From the NCBI GenBank assembly GCA_016789865.1, contig JAEUPC010000069.1:1-64000 (forward strand): 64,000 bases of DNA. The letters are read 5' to 3'. Numbering within the stretch: position 1 is the stretch's first letter; each line of letters begins with the position of its first letter. Both the position numbers and the translations under genes were made by a program. The notes beneath the pieces were generated by a model. That model saw only the letters and a list, made by a program, of their open reading frames with translations. It had not been told where the DNA came from and searched no databases. Positions 37,341 to 47,419 of this stretch are shown piece by piece. The DNA comes from Rubrivivax sp. (GTDB lineage Bacteria; Pseudomonadota; Gammaproteobacteria; Burkholderiales; Burkholderiaceae_C).

Positions 37341-38273
37341 ATGACCCCCATCACCGGCGTCGAGCACCGGACGACCAAGCACACACCCGACGGCGAGGTG
37401 CGCCTGTACCTGTGGGAGAAGTTCGCCGGCTCGGCCGACGAGCAGCGCGGCAAGCCGGCCGCGCTGTTCGTGCACGGCAGCTCGATGGCCAGCACCCCCA
37501 CCTTCGACCTCACCGTGCCCGGGCGCCCGGACAGTTCGGTGATGGACTGGTTCGCCGCGCGCGGCTTTGTCTGCTGGTGCGTGGACATGGAAGGTTATGG
37601 CCGCAGCGCCAAGCACCGCGACATCTACTGCGACATCGCCAACGGCGCGGCCGACCTGGCCGCTGCCACCGACTACATCGCCAGGGCGCGCGGCGTCACG
37701 AGCTTTCACACCTACGGCATCAGTTCGGGCGCGCTGCGCGCGGCGCTCTTTGCGCAGCAGCACCCCGAGCGCGTGTCGCGGCTGGCGCTGGATGCTTTCG
37801 TGTGGACCGGCGCCGGCGCCCCCACGCTGGAGCAGCGGCGAAAGAAGCTGCCCGAGTTCCTGGCCAGCAAGCGCCGGCCGATCGACCGCAAGTTCGTCTA
37901 TTCGATCTTCGAGCGCGACCACCCCGACTGCGCCGACCGCGCCACGGTGGACGCCTTCGCCGACGCCATCCTGGCGCTGGACGACAGCATGCCCAACGGC
38001 ACCTACATCGACATGTGCAGCAGGCTGCCGGTGGTCGACCCGGCGAAGATCACCGTACCGACGCTCGTGCTGCGCGGCCAGTTCGACGGCATCGCCTCGA
38101 TGGCCGACCTGATCGACTTCTTCGTGCGCCTGCCCTCACCGGACAAGCAGTTCACGGTGATGAACGGCATCAGCCACGCCAGCTTCCAGCAGAAGAACTA
38201 CAAGATGGTCTACCAGATCCTGCACGCCTACTTCACGCAGCCGGCGCCGGTGTACACCGCGGCGTCGCACTGA
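37341..38273 (+). CDS. alpha/beta hydrolase
   Basis: The protein is 310 aa with GAGG ten bases before ATG. The alpha/beta hydrolase elements are ALFVHGSSMA (oxyanion strand), nucleophile Ser128 in GISSG, Asp in LVLRGQFDG and His in MNGISHASF near the end. No export signal is visible, so it is cytoplasmic. The target ester or C-C bond is unknown. The gene sits 15 bases behind the Bug receptor and with a PrpD-type enzyme, pointing to a short catabolic path for an imported acid or ester. Confidence 0.85.
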   Translation: MTPITGVEHRTTKHTPDGEVRLYLWEKFAGSADEQRGKPAALFVHGSSMASTPTFDLTVPGRPDSSVMDWFAARGFVCWCVDMEGYGRSAKHRDIYCDIANGAADLAAATDYIARARGVTSFHTYGISSGALRAALFAQQHPERVSRLALDAFVWTGAGAPTLEQRRKKLPEFLASKRRPIDRKFVYSIFERDHPDCADRATVDAFADAILALDDSMPNGTYIDMCSRLPVVDPAKITVPTLVLRGQFDGIASMADLIDFFVRLPSPDKQFTVMNGISHASFQQKNYKMVYQILHAYFTQPAPVYTAASH

Positions 38274-38318
38274 GGCGGGCCGCGTCGCCGGGCCGAGGCG
38301 GGCGCCGTGCAATCGGCG

Positions 38319-39905
38319 TCAGTCGATGCGCACCCACTGCACCCGTACCGCGGCGTCCGGCATCACCACCGCGCTGACGTTGCGCCGCGCCGCCCAGGTG
38401 ATCATCTGGCGGTGCAGCGGCAGCAGGAACTGCTGCTCGTGCACGCGCCGCTGCACCCGGGCGATCAGCTCGCGGCGGCGCTCCACATTCATCTCCACGC
38501 CGGCCGCGTCGATCCAGGCGTCGGCGGTCTCGTCGCCGATGCGGCCGTAGTTGTAGCTGCCCTTCTGCGACCTCGGCTCGGGGCGGTGCACGATGGGGTC
38601 GAGCAGACCCTGCGCGTCGGTCGTGCCGCCGCCCCAGCCCAGCAGGTAGAAGCTGGTGTCGAAACGCTCGATCTTCTGGAAGAAGAGGGTCTTCGGCCGC
38701 GCATCGACACGCACCTTCACGCCCACGCGGCCGAGCATCGCCGCCACCGCCACGCAGATGGCCTGGTCGTTGACGTAGCGGTCATTGGGGCAGTCCAGCG
38801 TCACCTCGAATCCTTCGGCGTAGCCAGCCTGCGCCAGCAGCGCGCGCGCACGCGCCGGGTCGGGCGGCACGCGCTGCTCCAGCTCGGGCGCCAGGCAGCC
38901 CACCGCCGAGGTGGCCGCGCAGCCGGTGGGCACGCTCTGGCCGCGCATCGTGGCCGCCTTGATCGCCTCGGCGTCGATGGCCACCGCGAAGGCCTGGCGC
39001 ACACGCGGGTCCTTGAACGGGTTGCGGCCCTTCACGCTGGCGTGCAGCAGTTCGTCGCGGCCCATGTCCATCACGAAGAACAGCACGCGGTTCTCGGGCC
39101 CCTGCAGCAGCTTGACCGCGTGGTCGCGCGCCAGGCGCGCGATGTCGGCCGGCGGCGTGTCGTGCGTGAAGTGAATGTCACCCGACAGCAGCGCCGCGGT
39201 GCGCGTGCTGTCGTTGGCGATCGGCGTGTAGACGACGCGCGCCACGTTGCCCTCGAAGCGGTCCCACCAGCCCGCGTGGCGGACCAGCGTGATGCGCACG
39301 CCCGGCTCGAAGCTCTCGATGGCGAAGGGGCCGGTGCCCATCGCGCGGCGCGTCGAGGCGGCCTCCTCCTTCTTCGAGAAGTTGGGCACCTGCTCTGATC
39401 TGTTCGCCCTGGACCAGGCCGCGCTCATGATGCGCACGTTCTGCTGGTGCTCCAGCAACAGCGGGTTGGGCTTGTCCAGCCTGAGCTCGAAGCGGCGCTC
39501 GTCCAGCAGCACCGGCTTGCCCAGCTGCCGCGCGAAGAACGCCTGCTGCGAACTGGCCTGCTGCGCGCGCTCGATGGAGAACACCGCGTCGGCCGCGGTG
39601 AGCGGCGTGCCGTCGGAGAACTTCACGCCGGCGCGCATGGTGAAGCGCCAGGTGGTGTCGTTGACCACCTCCCAGCGTTCGGCCAGCGCCGGCTCGATCT
39701 GCTGCTGGCGGTTGCGCCGCGCCAGCTGTTCGTAGACATGGCCCAGCACGCTGTCGGTCAGGCCCTCGTTGAACGAGTGCGGGTCGAGCGTGCCGATGTC
39801 GCCGCGGCCGGCCCAGCGCAGGGTCTGGGCCTGCGCGGGCGCCGGCAGACCGGCCAGCCACAGGCCCAGCAGCAGCCCTGCGCAGAGTCGATGAATCACG
39901 GTCAT
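38319..39905 (-). CDS. ABC transporter solute-binding protein, peptide/nickel type (SBP_bac_5)
   Basis: The protein is 528 aa with a Sec signal ending PAPAQAQ. The mature protein opens [17 protein letters not shown]. The family signature is [36 protein letters not shown], and [16 protein letters not shown] is a further conserved block. Such receptors bind peptides, glutathione or nickel chelates in the periplasm and hand them to a Dpp/Opp-type ABC permease, absent here. The gene is divergent from mutS with only 50 bases between starts. Confidence 0.9.
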   Translation of the reverse strand: MTVIHRLCAGLLLGLWLAGLPAPAQAQTLRWAGRGDIGTLDPHSFNEGLTDSVLGHVYEQLARRNRQQQIEPALAERWEVVNDTTWRFTMRAGVKFSDGTPLTAADAVFSIERAQQASSQQAFFARQLGKPVLLDERRFELRLDKPNPLLLEHQQNVRIMSAAWSRANRSEQVPNFSKKEEAASTRRAMGTGPFAIESFEPGVRITLVRHAGWWDRFEGNVARVVYTPIANDSTRTAALLSGDIHFTHDTPPADIARLARDHAVKLLQGPENRVLFFVMDMGRDELLHASVKGRNPFKDPRVRQAFAVAIDAEAIKAATMRGQSVPTGCAATSAVGCLAPELEQRVPPDPARARALLAQAGYAEGFEVTLDCPNDRYVNDQAICVAVAAMLGRVGVKVRVDARPKTLFFQKIERFDTSFYLLGWGGGTTDAQGLLDPIVHRPEPRSQKGSYNYGRIGDETADAWIDAAGVEMNVERRRELIARVQRRVHEQQFLLPLHRQMITWAARRNVSAVVMPDAAVRVQWVRID

Positions 39906-39933
39906 GCTTCCCTCTCGCGGCGAGCGCGCCGCC

Positions 39934-39945
39934 CTCGCCTACCAT
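39934..39945 (+). promoter_or_regulatory. candidate -10 element before mutS
   Basis: CTCGCCTACCAT is identical to the sequence before the SIR2-TIR gene. It ends ten bases before the mutS ATG, and no Shine-Dalgarno site follows. It may drive a leaderless or nearly leaderless transcript. The whole divergent gap is only 50 bases. Confidence 0.3.
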
Positions 39946-39955
39946 TGCCGGCTCG

Positions 39956-42589
39956 ATGACCGAACCGCCCCCGCCCGTGCCGCCGTGGCAGCGCGACCTC
40001 AGCGCGCACACGCCGATGATGGCGCAGTACCTGCGCATCAAGGCCGAGCACGCCGACACGCTCGTCTTCTACCGGATGGGCGACTTCTACGAGCTGTTCT
40101 ACGACGACGCGCGCAAGGCCAACCGGCTGCTGGACATCACGCTCACCACGCGCGGGCAAAGCGCCGGCGAACCGGTGGTGATGGCCGGCGTGCCCGTGCA
40201 CTCGGTGGAGAGCTACCTCGCGCGGCTCATCAAGCTGGGCGAAGCGGTGGCGATTGCCGAACAGGTGGGCGACGTGGCCACTGCCAAGGGGCCCGTGGAG
40301 CGCAAGGTGGTGCGCGTGGTGACGCCGGGCACCGTCACCGACACCGAGCTGCTGGCCGAGCGCGCCGACACGCTGCTGCTGGCGATCCACAAGCGGCGCG
40401 TGAAGGGCAGCGAGGCGAAGCCCGGCGGCTTTGCGTGGGGCCTGGCCTGGCTGGCGCTTTCGAGCGGTGAGCTGGGCCTCACCGAGTGCGGAGAACGCGA
40501 ACTGCCGGCGTGGCTGGCGCGGCTCGATCCCGCGGAGATCCTGCACGAGGGCGGCCTCACGTTGCCCGAGGCGCTGGCCCAGGTGCGTGGTGCGCGCACG
40601 CCGCGCCCTGCGTGGCAGTTCGACGCTGCGCTGGGTGAACGCAAGCTGCGCGAACAGCTGGGCGTGGCCACGCTGGCCGGCTTCAACGCCCAGGATGCCG
40701 CCGTGGCCCATGGCGCGGCCGCCGCGCTGCTGTCGTTCGCCGAGCACACGCAGGGCCGAGCGCTCGCCCACTTGCGCTCGCTGGTCGTGCAGCGCGCCAG
40801 CGAGCTGCTGGAGCTGCCGCCCACCACGCACCGCAACCTGGAGCTGACGCAGACGCTGCGCGGCGAGCCCGCGCCGACGCTGCTGTCGCTGATCGACACC
40901 TGCCGCACCGGCATGGGCAGCCGGCTGCTGCGCCACTGGCTCACGCACCCGCAGCGCGAACGCGGCGCCGCGCACGAGCGGCATGACGCCATCGCCGCTT
41001 TCGTCGCCGCGGGCTTCGAGCCGCTGCGCGAAGCGCTGCGAGGCGTCAGCGATGTGGAACGCATCACCGCGCGCACGGCGCTCAGGCAGGTGCGGCCGCG
41101 CGAGCTGGCGGGGCTGCGCCAGACGCTGGCGCTGCTGCCCGAACTGGCCGCGCGCGCGCCGCGCGAGTCGCCGCTGCTCGCCCGCCTGCACGCGGCCCTG
41201 GCGCCGCCTGCCGCGCTGGCCGCCGAGCTGCGCACGATCGCCGACGAGCCCGCGGTGCAGCTGCGCGACGGCGGTGTCATCGCGACCGGCATCGACACCG
41301 AACTCGATGAGCTGCGCGGCATCAACGCCCACGGCGACGCCTTCCTGCTGCAGCTGGAGGCGCGCGAGCGCGCTCGCACCGGCATTCCCAACCTGCGCGT
41401 GCAGTTCAACAAGGTGCACGGCTTCTATATCGAGGTCACCGGCTCGCACCTGGACAAGGTGCCCGCCGACTACCAGCGCCGGCAGACGCTGAAGAGCGCC
41501 GAGCGCTTCATCACCCCGGAGCTGAAGGCCTTCGAAGACAAGGCGCTGGCCGCCGAAGAGCGGGCACTGGCACGCGAGAGGTGGCTCTACGAGCAGTTGC
41601 TCGACCGCCTGCAGCCGCATCTCGCGGCGCTGTCGGCGCTGGCCCGCTCGCTGGCCAGCCTGGACGCGCTGGCGGCGCTGGCCGAACGCGCGAGCACGCT
41701 GAACTGGTGCCGGCCCGAGTTCGTGAGCCACCCCTGCATCGACATCGAGGCCGGCCGCCACCCGGTGGTCGAAGCGCGGCTGGCCGAGACGAACTCGCCG
41801 CCGTTCATCGCCAACCACTGCCGGCTCGACGCCAGGACGCGCATGCTCGTCGTCACCGGCCCGAACATGGGCGGCAAGAGCACCTTCATGCGGCAGGTGG
41901 CGCTCACCGTGCTGCTGGCGGCGATGGGGTCGTTCGTGCCGGCCACCGCCTGCCGGCTCGGCCCCGTCGACGCCATCCACACCCGCATCGGTGCGGCCGA
42001 CGACCTGGCCAACGCGCAGTCGACCTTCATGCTCGAGATGACCGAGGCCGCCGCCATCGTGCACGGCGCCACCGAGCAAAGCCTCGTGCTGATGGACGAG
42101 ATCGGCCGCGGCACCAGCACCTTCGACGGCCTGGCACTCGCGGCGGCGATTGCCGCGCAGCTGCACGACCGGAACCGCGCCTTCACGCTGTTCGCCACGC
42201 ACTACTTCGAGCTCACCGAGTTCCCGGCCACCCACGAGCGGGCGATCAACGTGCATGTCGGCGCAGTGGAAAGCGGGCACGACATCGTCTTCCTGCACCA
42301 GATCGAGCCGGGCCCGGCCAGCCGCAGCTACGGCGTGCAGGTGGCGCGGCTGGCCGGCATGCCCGCGCCGCTGGTGCGGCAAGCCCGTGCCACGCTGGAA
42401 GCGCTGCAGGCCAAGGCGGCGGCGGGACAGGCGCAGGTGGACCTGTTCGCGCCACCAGCGGCCGCCGCGGCGCCCGAACCTTCGGCGCTGGAACGTGAGG
42501 TCGCGGCGCTCGACCCGGACCGGCTCACCCCGCGCGAGGCGCTGGAGGCCTTGTACCGGCTGAAGTCGGCTGCGGCGCAGGGGCGCTGA
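39956..42589 (+). CDS. mutS: DNA mismatch repair protein MutS
   Basis: The protein is 877 aa, the normal length. The mismatch-reading Phe-Tyr-Glu is at residues 44-46 (GDFYELF) in domain I. Domains II-IV include [17 protein letters not shown]. The ATPase has Walker A GPNMGGKS at 635-642 and Walker [17 protein letters not shown]. The C-terminal helical tail ends [16 protein letters not shown]. MutS binds mismatches and recruits MutL. The start matches the family's [12 protein letters not shown] context. A 25-base tandem duplication spans the stop codon without extending the protein. Confidence 0.97.
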   Translation: MTEPPPPVPPWQRDLSAHTPMMAQYLRIKAEHADTLVFYRMGDFYELFYDDARKANRLLDITLTTRGQSAGEPVVMAGVPVHSVESYLARLIKLGEAVAIAEQVGDVATAKGPVERKVVRVVTPGTVTDTELLAERADTLLLAIHKRRVKGSEAKPGGFAWGLAWLALSSGELGLTECGERELPAWLARLDPAEILHEGGLTLPEALAQVRGARTPRPAWQFDAALGERKLREQLGVATLAGFNAQDAAVAHGAAAALLSFAEHTQGRALAHLRSLVVQRASELLELPPTTHRNLELTQTLRGEPAPTLLSLIDTCRTGMGSRLLRHWLTHPQRERGAAHERHDAIAAFVAAGFEPLREALRGVSDVERITARTALRQVRPRELAGLRQTLALLPELAARAPRESPLLARLHAALAPPAALAAELRTIADEPAVQLRDGGVIATGIDTELDELRGINAHGDAFLLQLEARERARTGIPNLRVQFNKVHGFYIEVTGSHLDKVPADYQRRQTLKSAERFITPELKAFEDKALAAEERALARERWLYEQLLDRLQPHLAALSALARSLASLDALAALAERASTLNWCRPEFVSHPCIDIEAGRHPVVEARLAETNSPPFIANHCRLDARTRMLVVTGPNMGGKSTFMRQVALTVLLAAMGSFVPATACRLGPVDAIHTRIGAADDLANAQSTFMLEMTEAAAIVHGATEQSLVLMDEIGRGTSTFDGLALAAAIAAQLHDRNRAFTLFATHYFELTEFPATHERAINVHVGAVESGHDIVFLHQIEPGPASRSYGVQVARLAGMPAPLVRQARATLEALQAKAAAGQAQVDLFAPPAAAAAPEPSALEREVAALDPDRLTPREALEALYRLKSAAAQGR

Positions 42590-42642
42590 AGGCACCGCCG
42601 CGCAGGGGCGCTGAAGGCACCGCCGCGCAGCGGCACTCGAGG
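42575..42642. repeat. 25-base tandem repeat across the mutS stop codon
   Basis: GCGCAGGGGCGCTGAAGGCA followed by CCGCC occurs at 42575-42599 and exactly again at 42600-42624, with a degraded third copy after that. Each copy includes the TGA, so the last eleven or so bases of the coding region are duplicated downstream. The arrangement looks like slippage or unequal crossing-over. Confidence 0.9.
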
Positions 42643-42799
42643 CCAGACGTCGCACGGGCGCTGGGCGGGCGCCCGCGCAGCAAGGCAAGCCGCGGCACGC
42701 GCCGACTTGGCGCGCGACGCCGCCGCGCAATGGCTCTTGCGCCGCCGGGCAGGCAGGCCGGACCATCGCCGCACCGCGACTCGACGCCCGGACAACGCC

Positions 42800-43708
42800 A
42801 TGCACGCGCCCTTCGCCCAGGCAGCTCAGGCCCATGCCGGGGCTCACCCTGGGGTTCAACCCGCGGCCGAGCTCAACGGCTGGCCGGCGGCCGGTGCCAT
42901 CGTGCTGCGCCGGGCCGAGGCAGGCACCGCGTGGCCTGCGGCCACCGACACCGAGCCACGCCTGTGGGTACTGTCCGCGGGCGACCTCGCCGCCGCCCAG
43001 GCCTGGGCGCGCGCAGCGGCCGGTGAAGGGCTGCGCGTGGGCTGCACGCCGCTCGCCGCGGGCGAGCCGGTGCCGGTCGGCATGGCCGAAGGCGAATGGC
43101 CCGGCGCGCCGGCGGCGGCATCGTCGCAAGCCATCGCGCTGCATGTGGCTGACGCGCTGGCGCCGCATCTGGCGCAGCTGCGTGCGCTGCGCGCGCGCTG
43201 GCCGCATGCGCCGCTGGTGGCCGTGGTGCGCGGCCTGCGCGACCTCGACCAGGTGCTGGCGCTCGAGATGGGTGCCGACGACGTGATCGATGCCGCCACG
43301 GCCGCGCCGGTGGTGGCCGCGCGGCTGCGCGCGCTGTGGCGCCGCGCCGGGGCGGCGCTGACCTCGCTGGCCGCCACGGCCGCCGAGCGCGAGCCGCCGC
43401 GCGAGCTGCGCTTCGGTGCGCTGCACCTGCTGCGCATGGAGCGCCAGGTGCGGCTGGCCGGCCAGCCGGTGCCGCTGACCGAAGGCGAGTTCGAGGTGCT
43501 GTGGCTGCTGGCCAGCCATGCCGGCCAGGCACTGTCGCGGCGCGACATCCTCAAGCGCGTGCGCGGGCTGGACGACCAGCCGCTGGACCGCAGCATCGAC
43601 AGCCGCGTCTACCGCATCCGCGCCAAGCTCGGCGACAGCCACGCCACGGCGCCGCGCATCCGCACCGTGCGGCACCAGGGCTACGCGTTCTCGCCCACCG
43701 GGTGGTGA
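42800..43708 (+). CDS. OmpR-type DNA-binding regulator with a degenerate receiver domain
   Basis: The protein is 302 aa. The C-terminal 100 residues are a clear winged-helix Trans_reg_C domain: RLAGQPVPLTEGEFEVLWLL, SRRDILKRVRGLDD, then RVYRIRAKLGD and VRHQGYAFSPTGW. The N-terminal half has the spacing of a receiver domain (ending GADDVIDAATAAPVVAARLRAL) but lacks the acidic pair, the phospho-acceptor Asp and the Lys. It is therefore unlikely to be switched by phosphorylation. No sensor kinase is nearby. It converges on a MocR-like gene, overlapping it by 28 bases. A similar regulator lies at 47420. Confidence 0.8.
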   Translation: MHAPFAQAAQAHAGAHPGVQPAAELNGWPAAGAIVLRRAEAGTAWPAATDTEPRLWVLSAGDLAAAQAWARAAAGEGLRVGCTPLAAGEPVPVGMAEGEWPGAPAAASSQAIALHVADALAPHLAQLRALRARWPHAPLVAVVRGLRDLDQVLALEMGADDVIDAATAAPVVAARLRALWRRAGAALTSLAATAAEREPPRELRFGALHLLRMERQVRLAGQPVPLTEGEFEVLWLLASHAGQALSRRDILKRVRGLDDQPLDRSIDSRVYRIRAKLGDSHATAPRIRTVRHQGYAFSPTGW

Positions 43709-45345
43709 GGAGGCCCTGCGGCCGCCGCAGCCGTCACCTCGGGTGCCGCCGCCACGGCTGTGGTCAGTTCGCGGCACAGCCGCTCTAGAGCGGCCTCGAG
43801 CGCGGCATCACTCCAGTCGCCATAGCCGAACACCAGGCCGTTGGCGCCACGGTGTGCCCAATGCATGCCCGACAGCGGTTCGAGCACCAGGCCGTGGGCG
43901 CGCAGCCGGCGCAGCCAGTCGATGTCGGTGGCGGGCGGGCGGCGGCTCGCTGAGGCGTCCGAGGCCGGGGCCACCGCACGGCCATCGGCCAATGAGGCCT
44001 GCGAGGCCAGCGCGTCCAGGTGCAGGCACACCGTCGGCACCGGCGTCAGCGGCTCGGCGCGCACCCCGGGTGGCAGCCGGTCGATGAGCAGTTGCTGCAC
44101 GCGCCGGCGCCGCCGCGCATAGCGCTCGCGCAGCGCCAGGATGCGTTCCAGCAGGTGGCCGCGGTCGATGAACTCGGCCAGCGCCCACTGCGTGGCCGCC
44201 GGCGCGCGCGGCCCCCACAGCGTGATGGCTTCGGCAAAGGCCCCCACCAGCGCCTGCGGCACCACCAGGTAGCCCAGGCGCAACGACGGGAACATCACGC
44301 TCTCGAAGGTGCCCAGCAGGAACACGCGCTCGCGGTCGCGCCGCGCCAGCGCCGGCGGCTGCACCTCGCGCGGCCACAACTCGTCGTTGAAGTGGCCCTC
44401 GACGATCCAGCGGCCTTCGCGCCGCGCCCATTCGATCAGCTCGTCGCCGCGCGCCGCCGTCGTGCGGCGGCCCAGCGGGTAGTGGCCCAGCGGGTGCAGG
44501 TACGCCAGCGTGGCGGCCGGGTCGCGCCGGCGCGCCTGGGCGACGTCGAAGCCGTGCGCGTCCAGCGGCACGGCGGTGACGCGCGCGCCCAGGCTCTCCA
44601 GCAGGCTGGGCAGCGTCGGGTGCGTGGGCTCCTCCACCCACATCGAGCCGCCCGGCGGCATCAACAACCGCACGAGCAGGTTCAAGCCCTCGGCAGGGCT
44701 GGCCACGATCAACACCTGCTCGGCGCGGCACGGCACGCCGCGCATCACGCCGAGGTGGCGCGCCACCGCCTCGCGCAGCGCCGGCAGACCGGTGGCCGGT
44801 GCGCCGGCCAGCAAGGCGCGCTGGCGCTCCGAGGCCGCAGCCACCAGCAGCCGGCGCCACAGCGCGAGCGCAAAGCCGTCGATGTCGATGGCGCGCGGGT
44901 GCAACGGCGGCGGGCGCTGCGAGGTGAAGGCGCATTCCAGCCGCATCGGTGCGGTGCCGGGCGCGAGCCCCATGCGGGCGGCCTGCGCGAGCACGTGGTG
45001 CGCCAGGTCGCTCGGCTCGCGGGGCGGCGGCGGCGTGGCGGCGCGCGCCGCCCGCCAGGCACCGGCACGGCGCGGCTCGACGTAGGTGCCGTCGCCGACG
45101 CGGCGGCGGATCAGCCCTTCCAGCTGCAACTGCGCAAACGCCTCGTCCACGGCGCCACGCGCCAGCCCCCAGTCCATCGCGAGTTGCCGGGCCGAGGGCA
45201 GGCGGTCACCGACCGCCAGCGCCCCGCCGTCGATGGCGTGGCGGATGGCGCGATAGACCCGCTCGCGCTGCGGGCGCGGCCGCGCCCCGGCCTCGTCCTG
45301 CACGGGTTGGATGAACACGCCGCTGGCTGGCTTGCTCACGATCAC
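43681..45345 (-). CDS. MocR-like GntR/aminotransferase-fold regulator lacking the PLP lysine
   Basis: The protein is 554 aa. Residues 27-90 form a GntR winged helix (RVYRAIRHAIDGGALAVGDR, SARQLAMDWGLARGAV). The rest has the type I aminotransferase fold seen in MocR/GabR regulators (VLIVASPAEGLNLLVRLL, YLHPLGHYPLG). In true MocR proteins GTFSK supplies the Lys that binds pyridoxal phosphate. Here the aligned residues are GTFES, so Ser349 replaces it, and the EDDYDSE segment is altered to EGHFNDE. It probably binds DNA but not PLP covalently. It is in tandem with a second such gene and overlaps the response-regulator-like gene at its end. Confidence 0.82.
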   Translation of the reverse strand: MIVSKPASGVFIQPVQDEAGARPRPQRERVYRAIRHAIDGGALAVGDRLPSARQLAMDWGLARGAVDEAFAQLQLEGLIRRRVGDGTYVEPRRAGAWRAARAATPPPPREPSDLAHHVLAQAARMGLAPGTAPMRLECAFTSQRPPPLHPRAIDIDGFALALWRRLLVAAASERQRALLAGAPATGLPALREAVARHLGVMRGVPCRAEQVLIVASPAEGLNLLVRLLMPPGGSMWVEEPTHPTLPSLLESLGARVTAVPLDAHGFDVAQARRRDPAATLAYLHPLGHYPLGRRTTAARGDELIEWARREGRWIVEGHFNDELWPREVQPPALARRDRERVFLLGTFESVMFPSLRLGYLVVPQALVGAFAEAITLWGPRAPAATQWALAEFIDRGHLLERILALRERYARRRRRVQQLLIDRLPPGVRAEPLTPVPTVCLHLDALASQASLADGRAVAPASDASASRRPPATDIDWLRRLRAHGLVLEPLSGMHWAHRGANGLVFGYGDWSDAALEAALERLCRELTTAVAAAPEVTAAAAAGPPHHPVGENA

Positions 45346-45450
45346 CTCCTGCGCCGACCGGCCCGGCGCGCAAGGCGCGCGCCGCGGTTCAGTGTGCGCC
45401 CGCCGCGCGGCGACGGGGCGGCCCTGCGACAGGACGACCGGGCGGGCGCT

Positions 45451-47313
45451 TCAGCCACGGCCTGGCGTGACGGGCGCGACGGCAGGGTGCGGTCGCCGGA
45501 CTGCGCCCGCGCGTTTCGGGCCGCTGCCTCCGGGCTGGCGCAGCGCCTGGCGGATGTGCGCCCCGGCCAGCCCCAGGCCGGCGTCGATGCGCTGCTCGTC
45601 GTCGGCGCCATAGCCGAACACCACGCCGCCGGTGCCGCGCTGCGGCCAGAAGTAAGGGCTCAACATCTCCACGCCGAAGCCGGCGGCGGCCAGGCCCTGC
45701 ACCAGCGGCTCGTCGTCGCATCCGGCAGGCAGGTGCAGGCAGCCGTGCGTGCCGCCCAGCAACGGCCCCAGGCGCACTTCGGCCGGCAGGTGCCTCAGCA
45801 CCGCGGCCAGCACCGCGTTGCGCCGGCTGCGGTACACCTCGCGCATGCGCCGCAGGTGCGTGCCGAGGTGGCCGGCGCCGATGAAGGCAGCCAGCGCCTG
45901 CTGCGGCGCCAGCGGCGGGTGGTCGCCGAACAGCCCGCGCACGGCGGTGAACGCCGGCACCAGGCGCGGCGGCACCACCAGGTAGGAAAGACGCAGGCCC
46001 GGAAACATCAGGCCGTTGAAGGTGCCCAGGAACAGCACCTGGCCGTCGTCGTGGACGCCCGCGCGCATGAGCGCCGGCGGCACCGCACCGTCGTGCACCA
46101 CCTCGCCCAGGTGGTCGCCCTCGATCACCCAGGCGCGGCAGGCCTCGGCCCAGGCCAGCAGCGCGGTGCGGCGCACGGCCGACAGCCGCGCGCCGGTGGG
46201 GTACTGGTTCAGCGGGTGCAGGTAGATCAGCGACGGGCGCGCGCACTCGCGGCGCGCCGCTTCCACGTCGAGCCCGTCGTCGTCGACCGGCGCGCCACGC
46301 AGGTCCAGCGGCGGCAGGCCCACCGTGCGCGCGATGCTCATGTACCCGGGGCGCTCGACGACCACGCTGTCGCCCGGCTCCAGCAGCACGCGCACCACCA
46401 GGTCCAGCGCCTGCAGCGGGCCGTTCAGGATCAACACCTGCTCGGGCCGGCACTCGATGGCGCGGGTCAGCGCCAGGTGTCGAGCCGTTGCCTCGCGCAG
46501 CGCGGGCCAGCCGCCGGGCAGCCCGTAGCACAGGCTTGCGCGGTCGGCCTCGGCATGCGCCGTGCCGAGGCAGCGGCGCCAGGCAGCCAGCGGGAAGAAC
46601 GCCGTGTCGGGCACGCGCGGGTTGAGCCACAGAGTGCGGGACGTCGGCGCTGTGCCGCCGGTGGCCGCGGCGGCCGCAGTGCCTTCGCCAGCCGGCAGGG
46701 CCACCTCGCCGACCTGCCCCCCCAGGGCGGGCTGCCGGCCCAGGCGCAGCAGCGGGGCCAGCGCATGCAGCGCTTCGCCGGGGCGCGGGGCCAACGCCGC
46801 GCGGCCGCTCACTTCGCGCACCATGCCCGGCGGCAGGCGCCGCGCGACGAAGCTGCCCCGGCCGACCCGGCGTTCGAGCAGCCCTTCGCGCGCCAGCCGC
46901 TTGAGCGCCTGGTCGACCGCGCCGCGGGCCACGCCCCAGCCGCGGCTGAGCTCGCGCGCCGAGGGCAGCCGCAACCCCGGCCACAGCAGCCCTTCGACGA
47001 TGGCGCCGGAGGCGTGGCGGTAGACCCAGGTGCGCGCGTCGGTGTCCGCGGCGGTTTCGCCGTCGTCGGCGGCTGGCGCAGGGTGGGCTTGCAGGAAGGC
47101 CGCCGGCACGCCAGCGCTTGTGCCACCGCCCCCGGCAGCGGCCGCATCCGCGGCGCCAGCCCGGCGGCGGGGCCGCGGCGCCGCTTCCGGCGCCGCGTGG
47201 CGCAGCGTGTGGCCGTTGTCGCGTTCCACGCGCACGGCCCGATGGCCGGTGTCGCCGCCGGTGGCAGCGGTCTGCCGGGGCGTCGCGCGGCGTGGCACAG
47301 CGTCGGCACTCAT
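45451..47313 (-). CDS. second MocR-like regulator lacking the PLP lysine
   Basis: The protein is 620 aa from ATG 47313. A low-complexity leader of about 95 residues precedes the GntR helix-turn-helix (LRLPSARELSRGWGVARGAV), followed by the aminotransferase-type fold (LCYGLPGGWPALREA, YLHPLNQYPTGARLS). The PLP-binding GTFSK is GTFNG here, so Gly434 replaces the Lys. EDDYDSE is EGDHLGE. It resembles the neighbouring gene over its length and is presumably a tandem duplicate. It is divergent from the second OmpR-like regulator across 106 bases, so each might control the other. Confidence 0.82.
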   Translation of the reverse strand: MSADAVPRRATPRQTAATGGDTGHRAVRVERDNGHTLRHAAPEAAPRPRRRAGAADAAAAGGGGTSAGVPAAFLQAHPAPAADDGETAADTDARTWVYRHASGAIVEGLLWPGLRLPSARELSRGWGVARGAVDQALKRLAREGLLERRVGRGSFVARRLPPGMVREVSGRAALAPRPGEALHALAPLLRLGRQPALGGQVGEVALPAGEGTAAAAATGGTAPTSRTLWLNPRVPDTAFFPLAAWRRCLGTAHAEADRASLCYGLPGGWPALREATARHLALTRAIECRPEQVLILNGPLQALDLVVRVLLEPGDSVVVERPGYMSIARTVGLPPLDLRGAPVDDDGLDVEAARRECARPSLIYLHPLNQYPTGARLSAVRRTALLAWAEACRAWVIEGDHLGEVVHDGAVPPALMRAGVHDDGQVLFLGTFNGLMFPGLRLSYLVVPPRLVPAFTAVRGLFGDHPPLAPQQALAAFIGAGHLGTHLRRMREVYRSRRNAVLAAVLRHLPAEVRLGPLLGGTHGCLHLPAGCDDEPLVQGLAAAGFGVEMLSPYFWPQRGTGGVVFGYGADDEQRIDAGLGLAGAHIRQALRQPGGSGPKRAGAVRRPHPAVAPVTPGRG

Positions 47314-47419
47314 GCGGGCCATTCTGCGCGCCGCCTGCGGGCCAAGACAACTTGGCACGCGCGCACGGCCATCAATGGTCCTTGTGGCCGGTGCGGGCTG
47401 CGCCGGAAGATTGCCAACG

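Noticed and set aside
39902..43777. Very long minus-strand open frame opposite mutS and the next regulator gene
   Set aside because: It mirrors the codon pattern of mutS, is His/Arg/Ala/Gln-rich and resembles no protein. High GC leaves few stops in antisense frames.
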